From: Variovorax sp.
Lineage (GTDB): Bacteria; Pseudomonadota; Gammaproteobacteria; Burkholderiales; Burkholderiaceae_C
Direction: 5' to 3'
NCBI GenBank assembly: GCA_017744935.1
Contig: JAGIAI010000022.1
Coordinates: forward strand, 1 to 64,000
DNA: 64,000 nt
The translations under genes were made by a program, and so were the position numbers. Every line of letters starts with the position of its first letter. Positions within the stretch are counted from its first letter, which is position 1. Below, piece after piece: positions 8,533-17,414 of this stretch. Under the pieces are notes generated by a model. The model was not told the DNA's origin and ran no database searches. It was given only the letters and a program-made list of their open reading frames with translations.

Positions 8533-11500
8533 TCACTTGTGGAGAAGGCGCTCGAAGCCTTCCCACTCCTTGACGGGTTCGCGCATGTAGCGGGTGCAGC
8601 GCTCGATGAAGATCTGTGGCACCGCATCGTGCGGATCGGCCGCACCGGCTTCTTCGAACAGGCCGAGCGCGGCTTCGAACTCGCCCTCGAAGTACAGCGT
8701 CATTGCCGATTCGAGGCGCTTGCGCGTTGCCAGTTTGGCTTCGCGCCGCTCGGGTGATTCGGCATCGATGACCTCGTAGACGTCCACGGCGATGTTCTTG
8801 CCTTTGACGGCGACGCGATCGACGCGACGTAGTTCGAATGCGTCGGGGTCACGCAGGGCCTGATAGGTTGCTTCGCCGATCAGGAGGCGTGCAAGGTAGA
8901 CCTTGGTGAGCTGCTCGATCCGCGAGGCAAGATTGACCGGGTCTCCGATCACGGTGCATTGGATGCGGTCGTCGCCCCCGACCGTGCCCAGCAGCAGTGG
9001 GCCGGTGTTGACGCCGATGCCTGCGGCCAGTGTCGGCTGGCCCCGTGCGATCGCGCGTTCATTGAAGACCTCGAGGGCGCGACACATCGCGATGCCGGTG
9101 CGCACGGCGGCGTCGGGCTCGGTGTCGAAAAGCACCTTGATCTCATCGCCCGCGAAGGAGTCGATGAAGCCGCCGCCATGCTTGATCTGAACCTCCATGC
9201 CGCCGAAGTAGCGGTTCAAGAGGTCGATGGTGCTGCGCGGATCGAGCCGCTCGGACAGCGGCGTGAAGTCGCGCAGATCCGAGAAGAGCACGCTCATGGT
9301 CTTGGCGACGTTCTCGCCGAGGTTCACGCGCGCGATGTCGCGGCGGTCCAGGCTTTCGAGAAACTGGCTGGGCACGAAGCGGCGCTGCGCATCGATCAGG
9401 CGCTGCTGCTGCTGGTAGAGCCGTGCGTTCTCGATGGAGATGGCCACCTGCGCCGCGAGCAGCTGGATCACTTCGATGCGCTCGTCGGTGAAGATGCCAG
9501 CCGTGAGACTGTTCTCCATGTAGATCACGCCTTCGCACCGGCCGCGCTGGCGCAGCGGAATGCACAGCACCGACTGTGGCTGGCGCGCCTGCAGATAGCC
9601 ATCGCGCGAGAACCGGCCCGCGCGCGCCGCATCGTGCAGCACGACGGGGCTTTCGGTGTGCAGCACGTGGTAGACGATGGAAATCGGCAGGGCAAGCGCG
9701 CCCTCGTTGCCGTCGAAGGGAATGGCACGCGACGGCGCGCTGGCTTCCTGCCCGGCCTCGCAGAGCCCTTCGATGACGAGCTGCCCCTCTTCGCGCACCA
9801 CGAAGCAGCCGCGCTGGGCGCCGGCGTTCTCCAGCATGATCCGCATCGTCGCGGTCCAGAGCTGGTCCAGCGCGATTTCGCTGGCGATGGCCTGCGAGGC
9901 CTTCATCACCGAGGCCAGGTCGAGCGAGGCCGAGTCGAAATCGGGCGCCGCGGACTTCGATGCCTCACCCCGCGGGCGCGCAGCGGTCGGAAGCCGCAGG
10001 ACCGGAAACTCTTCTTCCATGTGCGCGACCTTGCGCCGCGCCCCCCAGCCTTCATAGAGATTGCGCGCCGCGCGCAGATAGCCCTCGGCGGCCTTGCGAC
10101 GGCCCGCGGCCAGCAGGTGACGGCCCGCGAGTTCGTTTGCCATCGCTTCGTCGCGGCGAAAGCCCGATTCATGCGCGGCGGCCATCGCGGTTTCGTAGGC
10201 TTCCAGAGCGGCTTCGACGCGACCGTCGAGGCGCGCGAGCTCCGCCTGCATCAACCATTGCAGATGCAGGAAGTTCGCTGCGCAGTGGCTTGCCCAGCGT
10301 GTCATCCGCCGAAGATCGGCACGCATCCGCGCCCGGGTCGCGGCCTGTTCGTCGGAGGTCATGCCCGGCAGGCAGGCGGCCAGCGTCAGGAAAGCGACGA
10401 TGTAGAAGCGCGCAAGCTGCGGCAGCGACATCGCGGAGGCGATCAGCCTGTCCTGCTCGCGCACGTGCGCCAGCGCCTGCAGGTGCTCGCCGTAGAACCA
10501 GAAGATCTCGGCCTTGTAGATGTGGTAGTTGGCCACCCCCGTCATGAATCGGCGCTGCAGCATGCCTTCGAGGCAACGCGCTTCGTCGAAGCTCGCATCG
10601 TTCATCGAGCACAAGCCGTCGGTCTGGCCGAGGAAGTTGCGCTGCATCTGGAGGAAGAGCGTGCCCGAGTCGAGCGAGTCCTGGTATTCGCAGTCGCGCA
10701 CGATCGTCAGGAAGTCCGCGTGCTCCTGCGCCGCGGTGTCGAGATCGAGCTTCGGGTCCCAGATGATGCAGTCTTGCGCGCTGTAGGCGAGGTAGAGCAG
10801 GTCGCCCGATTGATAGCCGGCTTCAATCCCTCGCCGGAACCATGGTGTCATCGTCGACCAGTGGTTGCTCCAGTGGTGCACGAACATCGCGTAGACGTAG
10901 ATCACCCGCGACTTGAGCGCGATATCGTCGCTGCGGTCGTTCATCGCGACAGCGAGCTGGCCGTATTCGTAGCCGAGCGGCGCATCGTCGAGCGCACCGC
11001 AGAGCAGCATCCCGTAGGCCGCATACGCAAACGCCGATTCGGGACTGTTGCCATGGCGAAGCGAGATGTTCACCGCGCGCAGAACCAGGAAGGGGAACAG
11101 GTTGCCGCTGCCCGACAGGAAGGCCGCGGGGAAGATCTCCATCAGCAGGCGGATCGCGATCTGCTGCACCGGGTCGGACATCGCCGGTGCATCGATGAGA
11201 TCGGCGATCCGGCGTCCGCCGAGGTTGCGGCGCACCGCGGCGATCTCGCGGCCGATCGCCGCTCGGTCCGGATCGTCGGTGATCCGCATGCCGAGCAGCG
11301 CGAGGCCGGTGGTCGCGGCGCGGATCGACTCGGTCATCTTGCCGATCGTGGCGTACTGGCGGGTGCGCATCGAGAGGAGCTCGGCCTTCTCGAGATTCGA
11401 TCGCGCATGGTCCAGCATCTGCTCGATCCACGACTCCGCCTCGCCATGGTTCGCGGTGAGGTACGCGCATTGCTGGTACTCGACCGCGAGCGCCATCTTG

Positions 11501-13872
11501 AGGTCGATGTCGCAGGTCCATGCGTCTTCCGGCAGCAGCGCAAGCCCGTGGCCCAGATAGCCGAGCGCCGATTCATAGGCCGACGAATGCAACGCGCGGA
11601 CGCCGGCTTCGAGGTTCATGCGCGCGAGCGCCTTGCGTTCGGCCGGATCGTCGATGAGCCCGTGGCATTCATTGAGATGCCCGACGATTTCGATCAGCCG
11701 CTGCTCGCGTTCCGCGGGCGTCGCGTGACGCTGGATCAGCCGGCCGATCGAGAGATGAACGCTTTCCTTGCGATCGGCGGCAATCAGTGCGTAGGCCGCC
11801 TGTTGCACACGGTCGTGCTGGAACCTGTAGCTTGGGTTGAGCCCGGCCGCCGCTGCTTCGTCATCGCTGCCGACCAGCTTGTAGTCCTCGTTCAAAGGCA
11901 CCACCAGATGCCGCTGCATGGCGGGCAGCAGATCGCCCGCCGTGTGCGCCATCGAGTGCTCGTGAATGATCGAGAGCGTGCGCAGGTCGAAGGTGTCGCC
12001 GATGCAGGAGGCCAGCTCCAGCACACGCTGCGTCGCGGCCGGCAGCTTGCGCAGGTTGGCGAGCACGAAGTCGACCACGTCGCTGCCGAGCCCGCTGCTG
12101 CGCACCGCCTCCATGTCCCAGCGCCAGCGGCCCGATTCGGGCGCGAATGCGATGGCGCGCGCCTGTTCGAGCGCGCGGAGCAACGCGGTGAGAAAGAACG
12201 GATTGCCCTGCGCGCGTTCGTGCAGCAACTCCGCCAGCGGCCGGCAAGCGGCCACGTCGGCGTGCAGCGCATCGGCGACCAGTTGCTCGACGGCCGGCAG
12301 CGCAAGCGGCAGAAGCGCCAGTTCGTGGATCGCGCGGCTCTCCTGGATTTCGTTGAGCGCCAGTCGCAACGGGTGGCCGACATCGACCTCGTTGCTGCGA
12401 TAAGCGCCGATCAGCAGCAGATGACGGAGGTCGCGTGCGGTCGCGAGCCACCGCAAGAGATTGAGCGTCGATGCGTCGCTGAACTGCAGGTCGTCGAGAA
12501 AAACCGCCAGCGGCTGTTCGCTGGCGAGCGCCCGCACGAAGTTCAGGAAGGCGATCTGCAGCCGGTTCTGCTGCTCGTTGGGCGGCAGCTCCGGCACCGG
12601 CGGCTGTGCACCCATGATCTCTTCCAGCTCGGGAATCAGCTCGATGAGCAGGCGGCCATTGGGCGCGACCGCCGCCACCAGCTTTTCGCCCAACGCAGTG
12701 CGGCGTTCGAGCGATTCGGCCATGAGCTGCCGCGCAAGGCTGCGAAACGCCAGCGCCACGGCGGAATAGGGCGTGCTTCGCTGGAACTGGTCGAACTTGC
12801 CCTGGATGAGATAGCCCTCGCGCCGCACCAGCGGTTTCGCGATCTCGTTGACCAGCGCCGATTTGCCGACGCCGGAGTGGCCCGAGACCATGCAGAACTC
12901 CGTGCCGCCCGCCGCAACACGCTCGAACAGCGCGAGCAGCGCGGCCTGCTCGGGTTCGCGCCCGTAGAGCCGCTGCGGAATGTTGAACTTGCGCGAGACA
13001 TCGCGATGGCCGAGCGGAAAGGGCGAGATGCTGCCCGTCTGTGCCAACTCGCGTTGGCAGCGGCCGAGGTCTTCGATCAACCCATAGCTGCTCTGGTAGC
13101 GCTCCTCGGCGTTCTTCGCCATCAGCTTGAGGACGATCGCCGACACCGGTTGCGGGATGGCCGGCTTCAGGTCGCTGGGCGAGGGCGGCGCCTTGCCGAT
13201 GTGGCTGTGCACCCATTCGAGCACCGTGCGCGCGTGGAAGGGCAGTTGGCCCGTCAGCAGCTCGAAGAGCGTGATGCCGAGCGAGTAGAAGTCCGAGCGG
13301 TAGTCCAGCAGCCGGTTCATGCGCCCGGTCTGCTCTGGCGACATGTAGCGCAGCGCACCTTCGAGCCGGCGCGAGAGCGCGTCGTTCTGCCGCTCCAGGG
13401 AAAGCTCGGATGCGATGCTGAAATCGATCAGCCGCACCCCGGCGGCATCGTCGACGAGGATGCTGTGCGGCTCGATGTTCTTGTGCACCACATCCAGCTC
13501 GTGCACCCGCGCGAGCGCCTCGGCCAGTGCGATCGCGATACGGAAGAGGCTTTCGAGCGTCAGCCCGATCTCGCCCTGCGCGGCGGCTTCATCGGCGAGC
13601 GAGTGGCCAAAGGGTTCGAGCACCAGCGCCACGTTGCCGTTGCCCCAGGCTTCGAGTGCATGCACGCGCACCACCGATTCGATCGACTGCAGCCGCTGCA
13701 GCAGGCTGTATTCGTGGCGCAGCTCGGCCACCTCCTGCCGGCCGGGGTACTCGGCGTCGAGCGTCTTGATGACGACCGGGTGTCCATCCGCGATGCGCAC
13801 CGCCCGATAGATCGCGCGGCGCTGGGACTGATGGATGCGCTCGCCGATCCGGTAGCCGGAAATCGTGACCAC
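8533..13872 (-). CDS. Giant signalling protein: kinase-like, AAA ATPase, TPR, GAF and class III cyclase domains
   Basis: A 1779-residue multidomain protein. Residues ~1-280 are a Ser/Thr kinase fold (VAIK-type Lys36), but the catalytic loop is HKNIEPHSIL (Asp to Asn, Lys to Glu) and DFG reads DFS, so it is probably a pseudokinase. Residues ~310-600 hold an AAA_16-type NTPase (Walker A GHSGVGKS near 333, Walker B-like LAVFLDDLQ). A long helical/TPR-like region follows. A GAF domain lies around 1320-1490, and a class III nucleotide cyclase from about 1520 (LFSDLRDFTPLSERL; GGFIDSFAGDE). The two metal Asp residues are present, but the usual adenine-selecting Lys position is Ser. The architecture suggests a STAND-like sensor controlling a cyclase. 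It lies 21 bp from a minus-strand MBL-like gene, so they may be co-transcribed. Confidence 0.85.
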   Translation of the reverse strand: MVTISGYRIGERIHQSQRRAIYRAVRIADGHPVVIKTLDAEYPGRQEVAELRHEYSLLQRLQSIESVVRVHALEAWGNGNVALVLEPFGHSLADEAAAQGEIGLTLESLFRIAIALAEALARVHELDVVHKNIEPHSILVDDAAGVRLIDFSIASELSLERQNDALSRRLEGALRYMSPEQTGRMNRLLDYRSDFYSLGITLFELLTGQLPFHARTVLEWVHSHIGKAPPSPSDLKPAIPQPVSAIVLKLMAKNAEERYQSSYGLIEDLGRCQRELAQTGSISPFPLGHRDVSRKFNIPQRLYGREPEQAALLALFERVAAGGTEFCMVSGHSGVGKSALVNEIAKPLVRREGYLIQGKFDQFQRSTPYSAVALAFRSLARQLMAESLERRTALGEKLVAAVAPNGRLLIELIPELEEIMGAQPPVPELPPNEQQNRLQIAFLNFVRALASEQPLAVFLDDLQFSDASTLNLLRWLATARDLRHLLLIGAYRSNEVDVGHPLRLALNEIQESRAIHELALLPLALPAVEQLVADALHADVAACRPLAELLHERAQGNPFFLTALLRALEQARAIAFAPESGRWRWDMEAVRSSGLGSDVVDFVLANLRKLPAATQRVLELASCIGDTFDLRTLSIIHEHSMAHTAGDLLPAMQRHLVVPLNEDYKLVGSDDEAAAAGLNPSYRFQHDRVQQAAYALIAADRKESVHLSIGRLIQRHATPAEREQRLIEIVGHLNECHGLIDDPAERKALARMNLEAGVRALHSSAYESALGYLGHGLALLPEDAWTCDIDLKMALAVEYQQCAYLTANHGEAESWIEQMLDHARSNLEKAELLSMRTRQYATIGKMTESIRAATTGLALLGMRITDDPDRAAIGREIAAVRRNLGGRRIADLIDAPAMSDPVQQIAIRLLMEIFPAAFLSGSGNLFPFLVLRAVNISLRHGNSPESAFAYAAYGMLLCGALDDAPLGYEYGQLAVAMNDRSDDIALKSRVIYVYAMFVHHWSNHWSTMTPWFRRGIEAGYQSGDLLYLAYSAQDCIIWDPKLDLDTAAQEHADFLTIVRDCEYQDSLDSGTLFLQMQRNFLGQTDGLCSMNDASFDEARCLEGMLQRRFMTGVANYHIYKAEIFWFYGEHLQALAHVREQDRLIASAMSLPQLARFYIVAFLTLAACLPGMTSDEQAATRARMRADLRRMTRWASHCAANFLHLQWLMQAELARLDGRVEAALEAYETAMAAAHESGFRRDEAMANELAGRHLLAAGRRKAAEGYLRAARNLYEGWGARRKVAHMEEEFPVLRLPTAARPRGEASKSAAPDFDSASLDLASVMKASQAIASEIALDQLWTATMRIMLENAGAQRGCFVVREEGQLVIEGLCEAGQEASAPSRAIPFDGNEGALALPISIVYHVLHTESPVVLHDAARAGRFSRDGYLQARQPQSVLCIPLRQRGRCEGVIYMENSLTAGIFTDERIEVIQLLAAQVAISIENARLYQQQQRLIDAQRRFVPSQFLESLDRRDIARVNLGENVAKTMSVLFSDLRDFTPLSERLDPRSTIDLLNRYFGGMEVQIKHGGGFIDSFAGDEIKVLFDTEPDAAVRTGIAMCRALEVFNERAIARGQPTLAAGIGVNTGPLLLGTVGGDDRIQCTVIGDPVNLASRIEQLTKVYLARLLIGEATYQALRDPDAFELRRVDRVAVKGKNIAVDVYEVIDAESPERREAKLATRKRLESAMTLYFEGEFEAALGLFEEAGAADPHDAVPQIFIERCTRYMREPVKEWEGFERLLHK

Positions 13873-13893
13873 ACCCGGTTCCGTGCCAGAAGG

Positions 13894-14619
13894 CTAGGTC
13901 CCGAACACCAGGCGCGTCCGTTCCGCGTAGGCCTCGGCTGCGTTGTCGCGCAGCGGTGCGCCGTGTCCGCAGAGCGCGTGGCGGTAAGGGATCGCGCCGA
14001 GTCGTGCGTAGTCGCCGATCCGGGGCTGGTTGACTTGCATGAACAGCGGGCCGAAGTTGGCCGGCTGGAAGAAGCCCATGCCGCGCATCATCTCGCGCGA
14101 TTCGTCGGAGAAGTATTCGTTGGGCTCCACCCAGTTCTGCAAGGCATCGCAGGCCACGAGGATTCCCCCCGCGCGGTCGATGCGCAGGACGCACTCGGGC
14201 ATGCGTGTGGTCTCGAAAGCGAACACCGAGCACCCCTTGAAAGGCACCTCCGAGTCGGGCGCCAGTACCTTGTCGGGAACCAGCCCGTAGGCGTGCTGAG
14301 TGCCCGGCGGCGCCCAGAAGGTGGCGCCATAGCGTTGCTTGTAGAAGGCGTTGTCGCGGTCGTGCAGCGCGCCGATCTGCACCACATGGGCAATGCGACC
14401 GAGCGCTTCGAGCTTCTTCAGGCCCGCCTCATCGAGGCGCATCGGGTTCACCAGCGTCAGGTCACCGCCGTCGCGCACCACCGTCATGTTGCGGCTGAAA
14501 TGCCAGGGCGCATCCATCAGGACGGTCTTCATGGTGCCTGTCACGAAAAAGACATCGGGAAAGACCTCCTCGATCTCTCCGTGCGGCAAGGCAGGCGGCA
14601 GTTCGTCCAACGCGTCCAT
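13894..14619 (-). CDS. Metallo-beta-lactamase-fold-like protein without metal ligands
   Basis: A 241-residue protein. It shows the general outline of MBL-fold proteins (early strands FFVTGTM and DLTLVNPMRL, then a GHG near the C-terminus), but the HxHxDH motif is missing: where it is expected the sequence reads QIGALHDRDNAFY. It may therefore be a catalytically dead or metal-free relative, of the kind annotated DUF4336. The ATG at 14619 has a GGAG 8 bases upstream. It sits 21 bp upstream of the giant signalling gene in the same direction and 68 bp downstream of the GGCT gene, so the three may form an operon. Confidence 0.6.
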   Translation of the reverse strand: MDALDELPPALPHGEIEEVFPDVFFVTGTMKTVLMDAPWHFSRNMTVVRDGGDLTLVNPMRLDEAGLKKLEALGRIAHVVQIGALHDRDNAFYKQRYGATFWAPPGTQHAYGLVPDKVLAPDSEVPFKGCSVFAFETTRMPECVLRIDRAGGILVACDALQNWVEPNEYFSDESREMMRGMGFFQPANFGPLFMQVNQPRIGDYARLGAIPYRHALCGHGAPLRDNAAEAYAERTRLVFGT

Positions 14620-14687
14620 CAGATGGCTCCATTGCTTGGGTAGCGCGAGCGTACTTCGGCGCCTGCGGCGCGGCAAGGCAATTCAAT

Positions 14688-15476
14688 TCATTCGTAAATG
14701 AAGCGCCCCGCATACGCGTACTCGTGCATGTACGCGTACAGGTACTCGTCGAGATAGCGCCGCTGCGCAGGCGTGAAGCGCCCGTGACGCACATCCTCCA
14801 GCGTTTCGCTGCCGTCTGACTGGTCGAGCCGCTTGAGATGAAAGAGCGTCATGTCCCGCCCGCCGAAGAAGCGCTGCAAGTAGCGGTGGTACGCGCGCGC
14901 GCCGCTCATGTCGAAGACGCAGCCTGCGAGCGCTGTGTAGAGCGGCCGTTGCGCCAGCGCCTCGGCGTCGAACACGGGGTAGTCGCCCGGCGGAGCCACG
15001 AAAGGCGGCAGTTCAGGGTTGGTCTGCACCGGTTGGCGGCGCAGGGTCTCGATATAGCCTGCGTCGAGCCCGGCGAGCGTCGCGCCCTGCAGCAGGATGT
15101 TGAGGTAGCGCTGCGTCGGCTGGCTGGCGTCGTTCAGGAAGGCGGGCAGTCCCACGTAGGCGATCGCCTGTTGTTCGCCCTCGTCGGTGTCCACCGTGAC
15201 TTCGACGCGGTCGTAGCCGTGGCCATAGGCCTCGGTGGCGTCCAGGGGCGCCATGTGCGCGTCCTCGCAGAGGTGGAGCACGCCGCGCACCACATCGGAC
15301 GGATCGCCGGAGTGCTCGATGTTGCCGACCCCGCCTTCATGGCGGAAGAAGTGCTGCACATTGAAGCGCAGCCGCCACCCGTGCAGCGCAGCGCGGCGCG
15401 ACAGGCGCGGCTCGACACCCTTGGCGCGCAGGGACGTCAGGTCCATGTTCGATCCGTAGCCGAAGTACCAGAACAC
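14688..15476 (-). CDS. Gamma-glutamylcyclotransferase (GGCT)-fold protein
   Basis: A 262-residue protein that begins VFWYFGYGSNMDL. The YGSN motif near the N-terminus is the hallmark substrate-binding loop of the GGCT/AIG2-like fold. The acidic catalytic residue expected mid-domain could be the Glu in LDATEAYGHGYDRVEV. Family members release 5-oxoproline from gamma-glutamyl amines or peptides. An additional ~90-residue C-terminal extension (FDMSGARAYHRYLQRFF onward) is Tyr-rich and not part of the core. The start is GTG at 15476, 6 bases after aaggag. It diverges from the Hcp gene. Confidence 0.75.
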   Translation of the reverse strand: MFWYFGYGSNMDLTSLRAKGVEPRLSRRAALHGWRLRFNVQHFFRHEGGVGNIEHSGDPSDVVRGVLHLCEDAHMAPLDATEAYGHGYDRVEVTVDTDEGEQQAIAYVGLPAFLNDASQPTQRYLNILLQGATLAGLDAGYIETLRRQPVQTNPELPPFVAPPGDYPVFDAEALAQRPLYTALAGCVFDMSGARAYHRYLQRFFGGRDMTLFHLKRLDQSDGSETLEDVRHGRFTPAQRRYLDEYLYAYMHEYAYAGRFIYE

Positions 15477-15682
15477 AGGTGACTCCTTCTCATACAAGGG
15501 ATGAAGGCGCGATCGAAGCGCCGACACGCTACCCCTCTTTGGAGAAACGTCCCGAGTATCGATGGATTCGTCTTGTGGTGCGGCGCAAATGCCAGGGAAC
15601 GCGCACACGTGCAGTAGCGTGCGTGCCAACAAGCGAATCAACGCTTGTTCATTCACACATCACCTTTCGGCCGAGGACGCAA

Positions 15683-16171
15683 TTGGCACAAGACATCTTC
15701 TTGAAACTCACAGGTATTGCTGGCGAATCGCAAGACGCCAGCCACAAGGACGAGATCGAAGTCATCCGATGGGACTGGAGCATCAGCCAGCAACATTCGA
15801 TGCACTCGGGCGGCGGCGGCGGCGCCGGCGCCGGCAAGGCCACCGTCCGTGATCTGAACTTCGATCACTACGCGGATCGATCCAGCCCGAATTTGCTTAA
15901 GTACTGCCTGACTGGCAAGCATATCGAGACGGCAACGCTCGTGGTTCGAAAGGCAGGCGGCAGCCCGCTCGAGTACCTCAAGATCACGATGGGTGACGTG
16001 ATCGTCACCAACGTCGCGCCTGAACTGAACTACAACATGGCACGGCCACGCGAAACGATCAGTCTTGCCTTCGCCCGCGTGAAGCAGGAATACGTCATCC
16101 AGAACCAGCAGGGCGGGTCCAGCGGCACCGTGTCGGCTGGCTTCGACATTCGGGCCAATCGAGAAGCTTGA
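15683..16171 (+). CDS. hcp: Hcp-family type VI secretion tube protein
   Basis: A 162-residue Hcp homologue. It has the family opening AQDIFLKLTGIAGESQD, the Gly-rich insertion after HSMHS, the core block KYCLTGKHIETATLVVRKAG, and LKITMGDVIVTNV near the middle. Hcp hexamers stack into the type VI tube and carry small effectors in the lumen. The start is TTG at 15683, 5 bases after gagga; no ATG fits. It stands alone with respect to the T6SS core (no sheath, baseplate or TssM gene in this window) and is followed 9 bp later by an amidase, which makes it an orphan Hcp dedicated to a linked effector. Confidence 0.9.
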   Translation: MAQDIFLKLTGIAGESQDASHKDEIEVIRWDWSISQQHSMHSGGGGGAGAGKATVRDLNFDHYADRSSPNLLKYCLTGKHIETATLVVRKAGGSPLEYLKITMGDVIVTNVAPELNYNMARPRETISLAFARVKQEYVIQNQQGGSSGTVSAGFDIRANREA

Positions 16172-16180
16172 AGGAGAAAA

Positions 16181-16789
16181 ATGCTCTACGTCAGCAAAGA
16201 TGGCATCGTCGATGCCGAAAGAGTCGAAGTGAGGACTTTCTCGAACATCGAGCGCGGGAAGCTCGACAAGGTGAACGGCATCGTCGTTCATCAAACGAAT
16301 GGACCGACCGCTCAAAGCGCGTTCAACAGCTATCGAAATCCTGGCGCGAAAGGTGCTCACTTTCTGATCGACAGGGATGGAACCATTTACCAGACCGCTT
16401 CACTGCACAAGGTCACCATCCACGTAGGCCTTTTGCAGTCACGATGCCTGAGCACACGGCAATGTACCCCCGCCGAGTTCAAGCACATGCGCAAGCTAGA
16501 AGACCAGTGGAGGCCACAGGAAACATCCAAAAGGGAGTACGCCAAAAGGTGGCCGGAGCGGTACCCGATCAATAGCGACGCTATCGGCATCGAAATTGTT
16601 GGTGCGTCAAAGGAGGTTCCTGGAAAGAAGTACCCGCTGTACGAATCAGTTAACGACCAACAGAACGCTTCGTTGAAATGGCTGGTTAAGGAGCTTGCAG
16701 ACACCCTAGGCGTTTCGATGTCCGAGGTTTATCGTCACCCCGACATCGCGAGAAAAACACCAACCGAAGCAGCGTCTGCAAGATGGTAG
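16181..16789 (+). CDS. Putative T6SS amidase effector (Amidase_2 family)
   Basis: A 202-residue N-acetylmuramoyl-L-alanine amidase-type protein. The candidate zinc ligands are His37 (GIVVHQTNG), His81 (KVTIHVG) and His186 (YRHPDIARKTPTEA). The last motif, with Lys192 and its following Pro-Thr-Glu, resembles the catalytic end of AmpD-like enzymes. Such enzymes cut the amide bond between MurNAc and L-Ala. There is no signal peptide, which fits delivery by the T6SS rather than Sec export. The gene starts 9 bp after hcp with agg-agaaa just upstream, and its end overlaps the next gene. Its base composition is visibly less GC-rich than the surroundings, a sign of recent transfer. The effector role is inferred from context. 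Confidence 0.8.
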   Translation: MLYVSKDGIVDAERVEVRTFSNIERGKLDKVNGIVVHQTNGPTAQSAFNSYRNPGAKGAHFLIDRDGTIYQTASLHKVTIHVGLLQSRCLSTRQCTPAEFKHMRKLEDQWRPQETSKREYAKRWPERYPINSDAIGIEIVGASKEVPGKKYPLYESVNDQQNASLKWLVKELADTLGVSMSEVYRHPDIARKTPTEAASARW

Positions 16790-17220
16790 GCCGCTGCAAC
16801 TTCATCAAAGGCGGGCTCGCTCTCTCGCTCGCGTTCTGCATGGCCGGATATGGTCACGCCCGAACTGTCCTAAATCTACAGATTGAGACAACCGGGCAGA
16901 GCGACGAAAGTCTGCAAAATGAAGCCGCCGCGAGGGCATGCAGAAAATTCAGGCCAACTCAAAACCAACTGGTTCAGTTTTTCAATAGAGCCTATGCGGT
17001 CGAGGCCGCAAAGATCATGCATGATCGTTACTCGCCGTGCTATGCCACCGGAAAGTTGAGATTCAGCGACGGGTATTTCGGAGAGTGGGTGATGTATTCA
17101 AGTGGCGTTGCGAGATTCACCTTCAACGGTGGCGATGTCGTCTACCTGTATCACCGCGGCAACAGGTGGTATGACCCCAATGCCTGCACCTACGGATTGG
17201 CCGACGAGGGGGAATGCTGA
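16783..17220 (+). CDS. Putative periplasmic immunity protein for the amidase
   Basis: A 145-residue protein with a clear Sec signal (GGLALSLAFCMAGYGHA, cleavage near residue 26), so the mature protein is periplasmic. The mature part has four cysteines (CRKF, SPCY, ACTYG, terminal C), suggesting disulfides, and no domain I recognise. Its ATG lies 7 bp inside the amidase gene, giving translational coupling. Immunity proteins against T6SS peptidoglycan amidases act in the periplasm and sit directly downstream of the effector, as here. Composition is as AT-rich as that of the amidase gene. Function is inferred from position and export. Confidence 0.6.
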   Translation: MVGRCNFIKGGLALSLAFCMAGYGHARTVLNLQIETTGQSDESLQNEAAARACRKFRPTQNQLVQFFNRAYAVEAAKIMHDRYSPCYATGKLRFSDGYFGEWVMYSSGVARFTFNGGDVVYLYHRGNRWYDPNACTYGLADEGEC

Positions 17221-17414
17221 TCTAAATGCGAAGCGGGCGCGTGCTGCGGACGCACCGAGCAAGTCCACGGGCCGCGCCGATTGCGAACCGGTTCCGGTTG
17301 CACCTGCGTGCGGCGGCTGCCTGTAGTATTCGCGGGGGGAGTGGGGCGACCGGGCCGCCGTGGCTGCGGGATTGTCCGTGAAGGCGGCATCCGTCTTCAA
17401 TCAGGAGTTGCGCA

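Noticed and set aside
8959..14643. Very long plus-strand open frame (about 1890 codons)
   Set aside because: It is an antisense shadow of the kinase-AAA-cyclase gene caused by high GC; the translation is Arg/His/Val-rich without any domain and spans several real genes.
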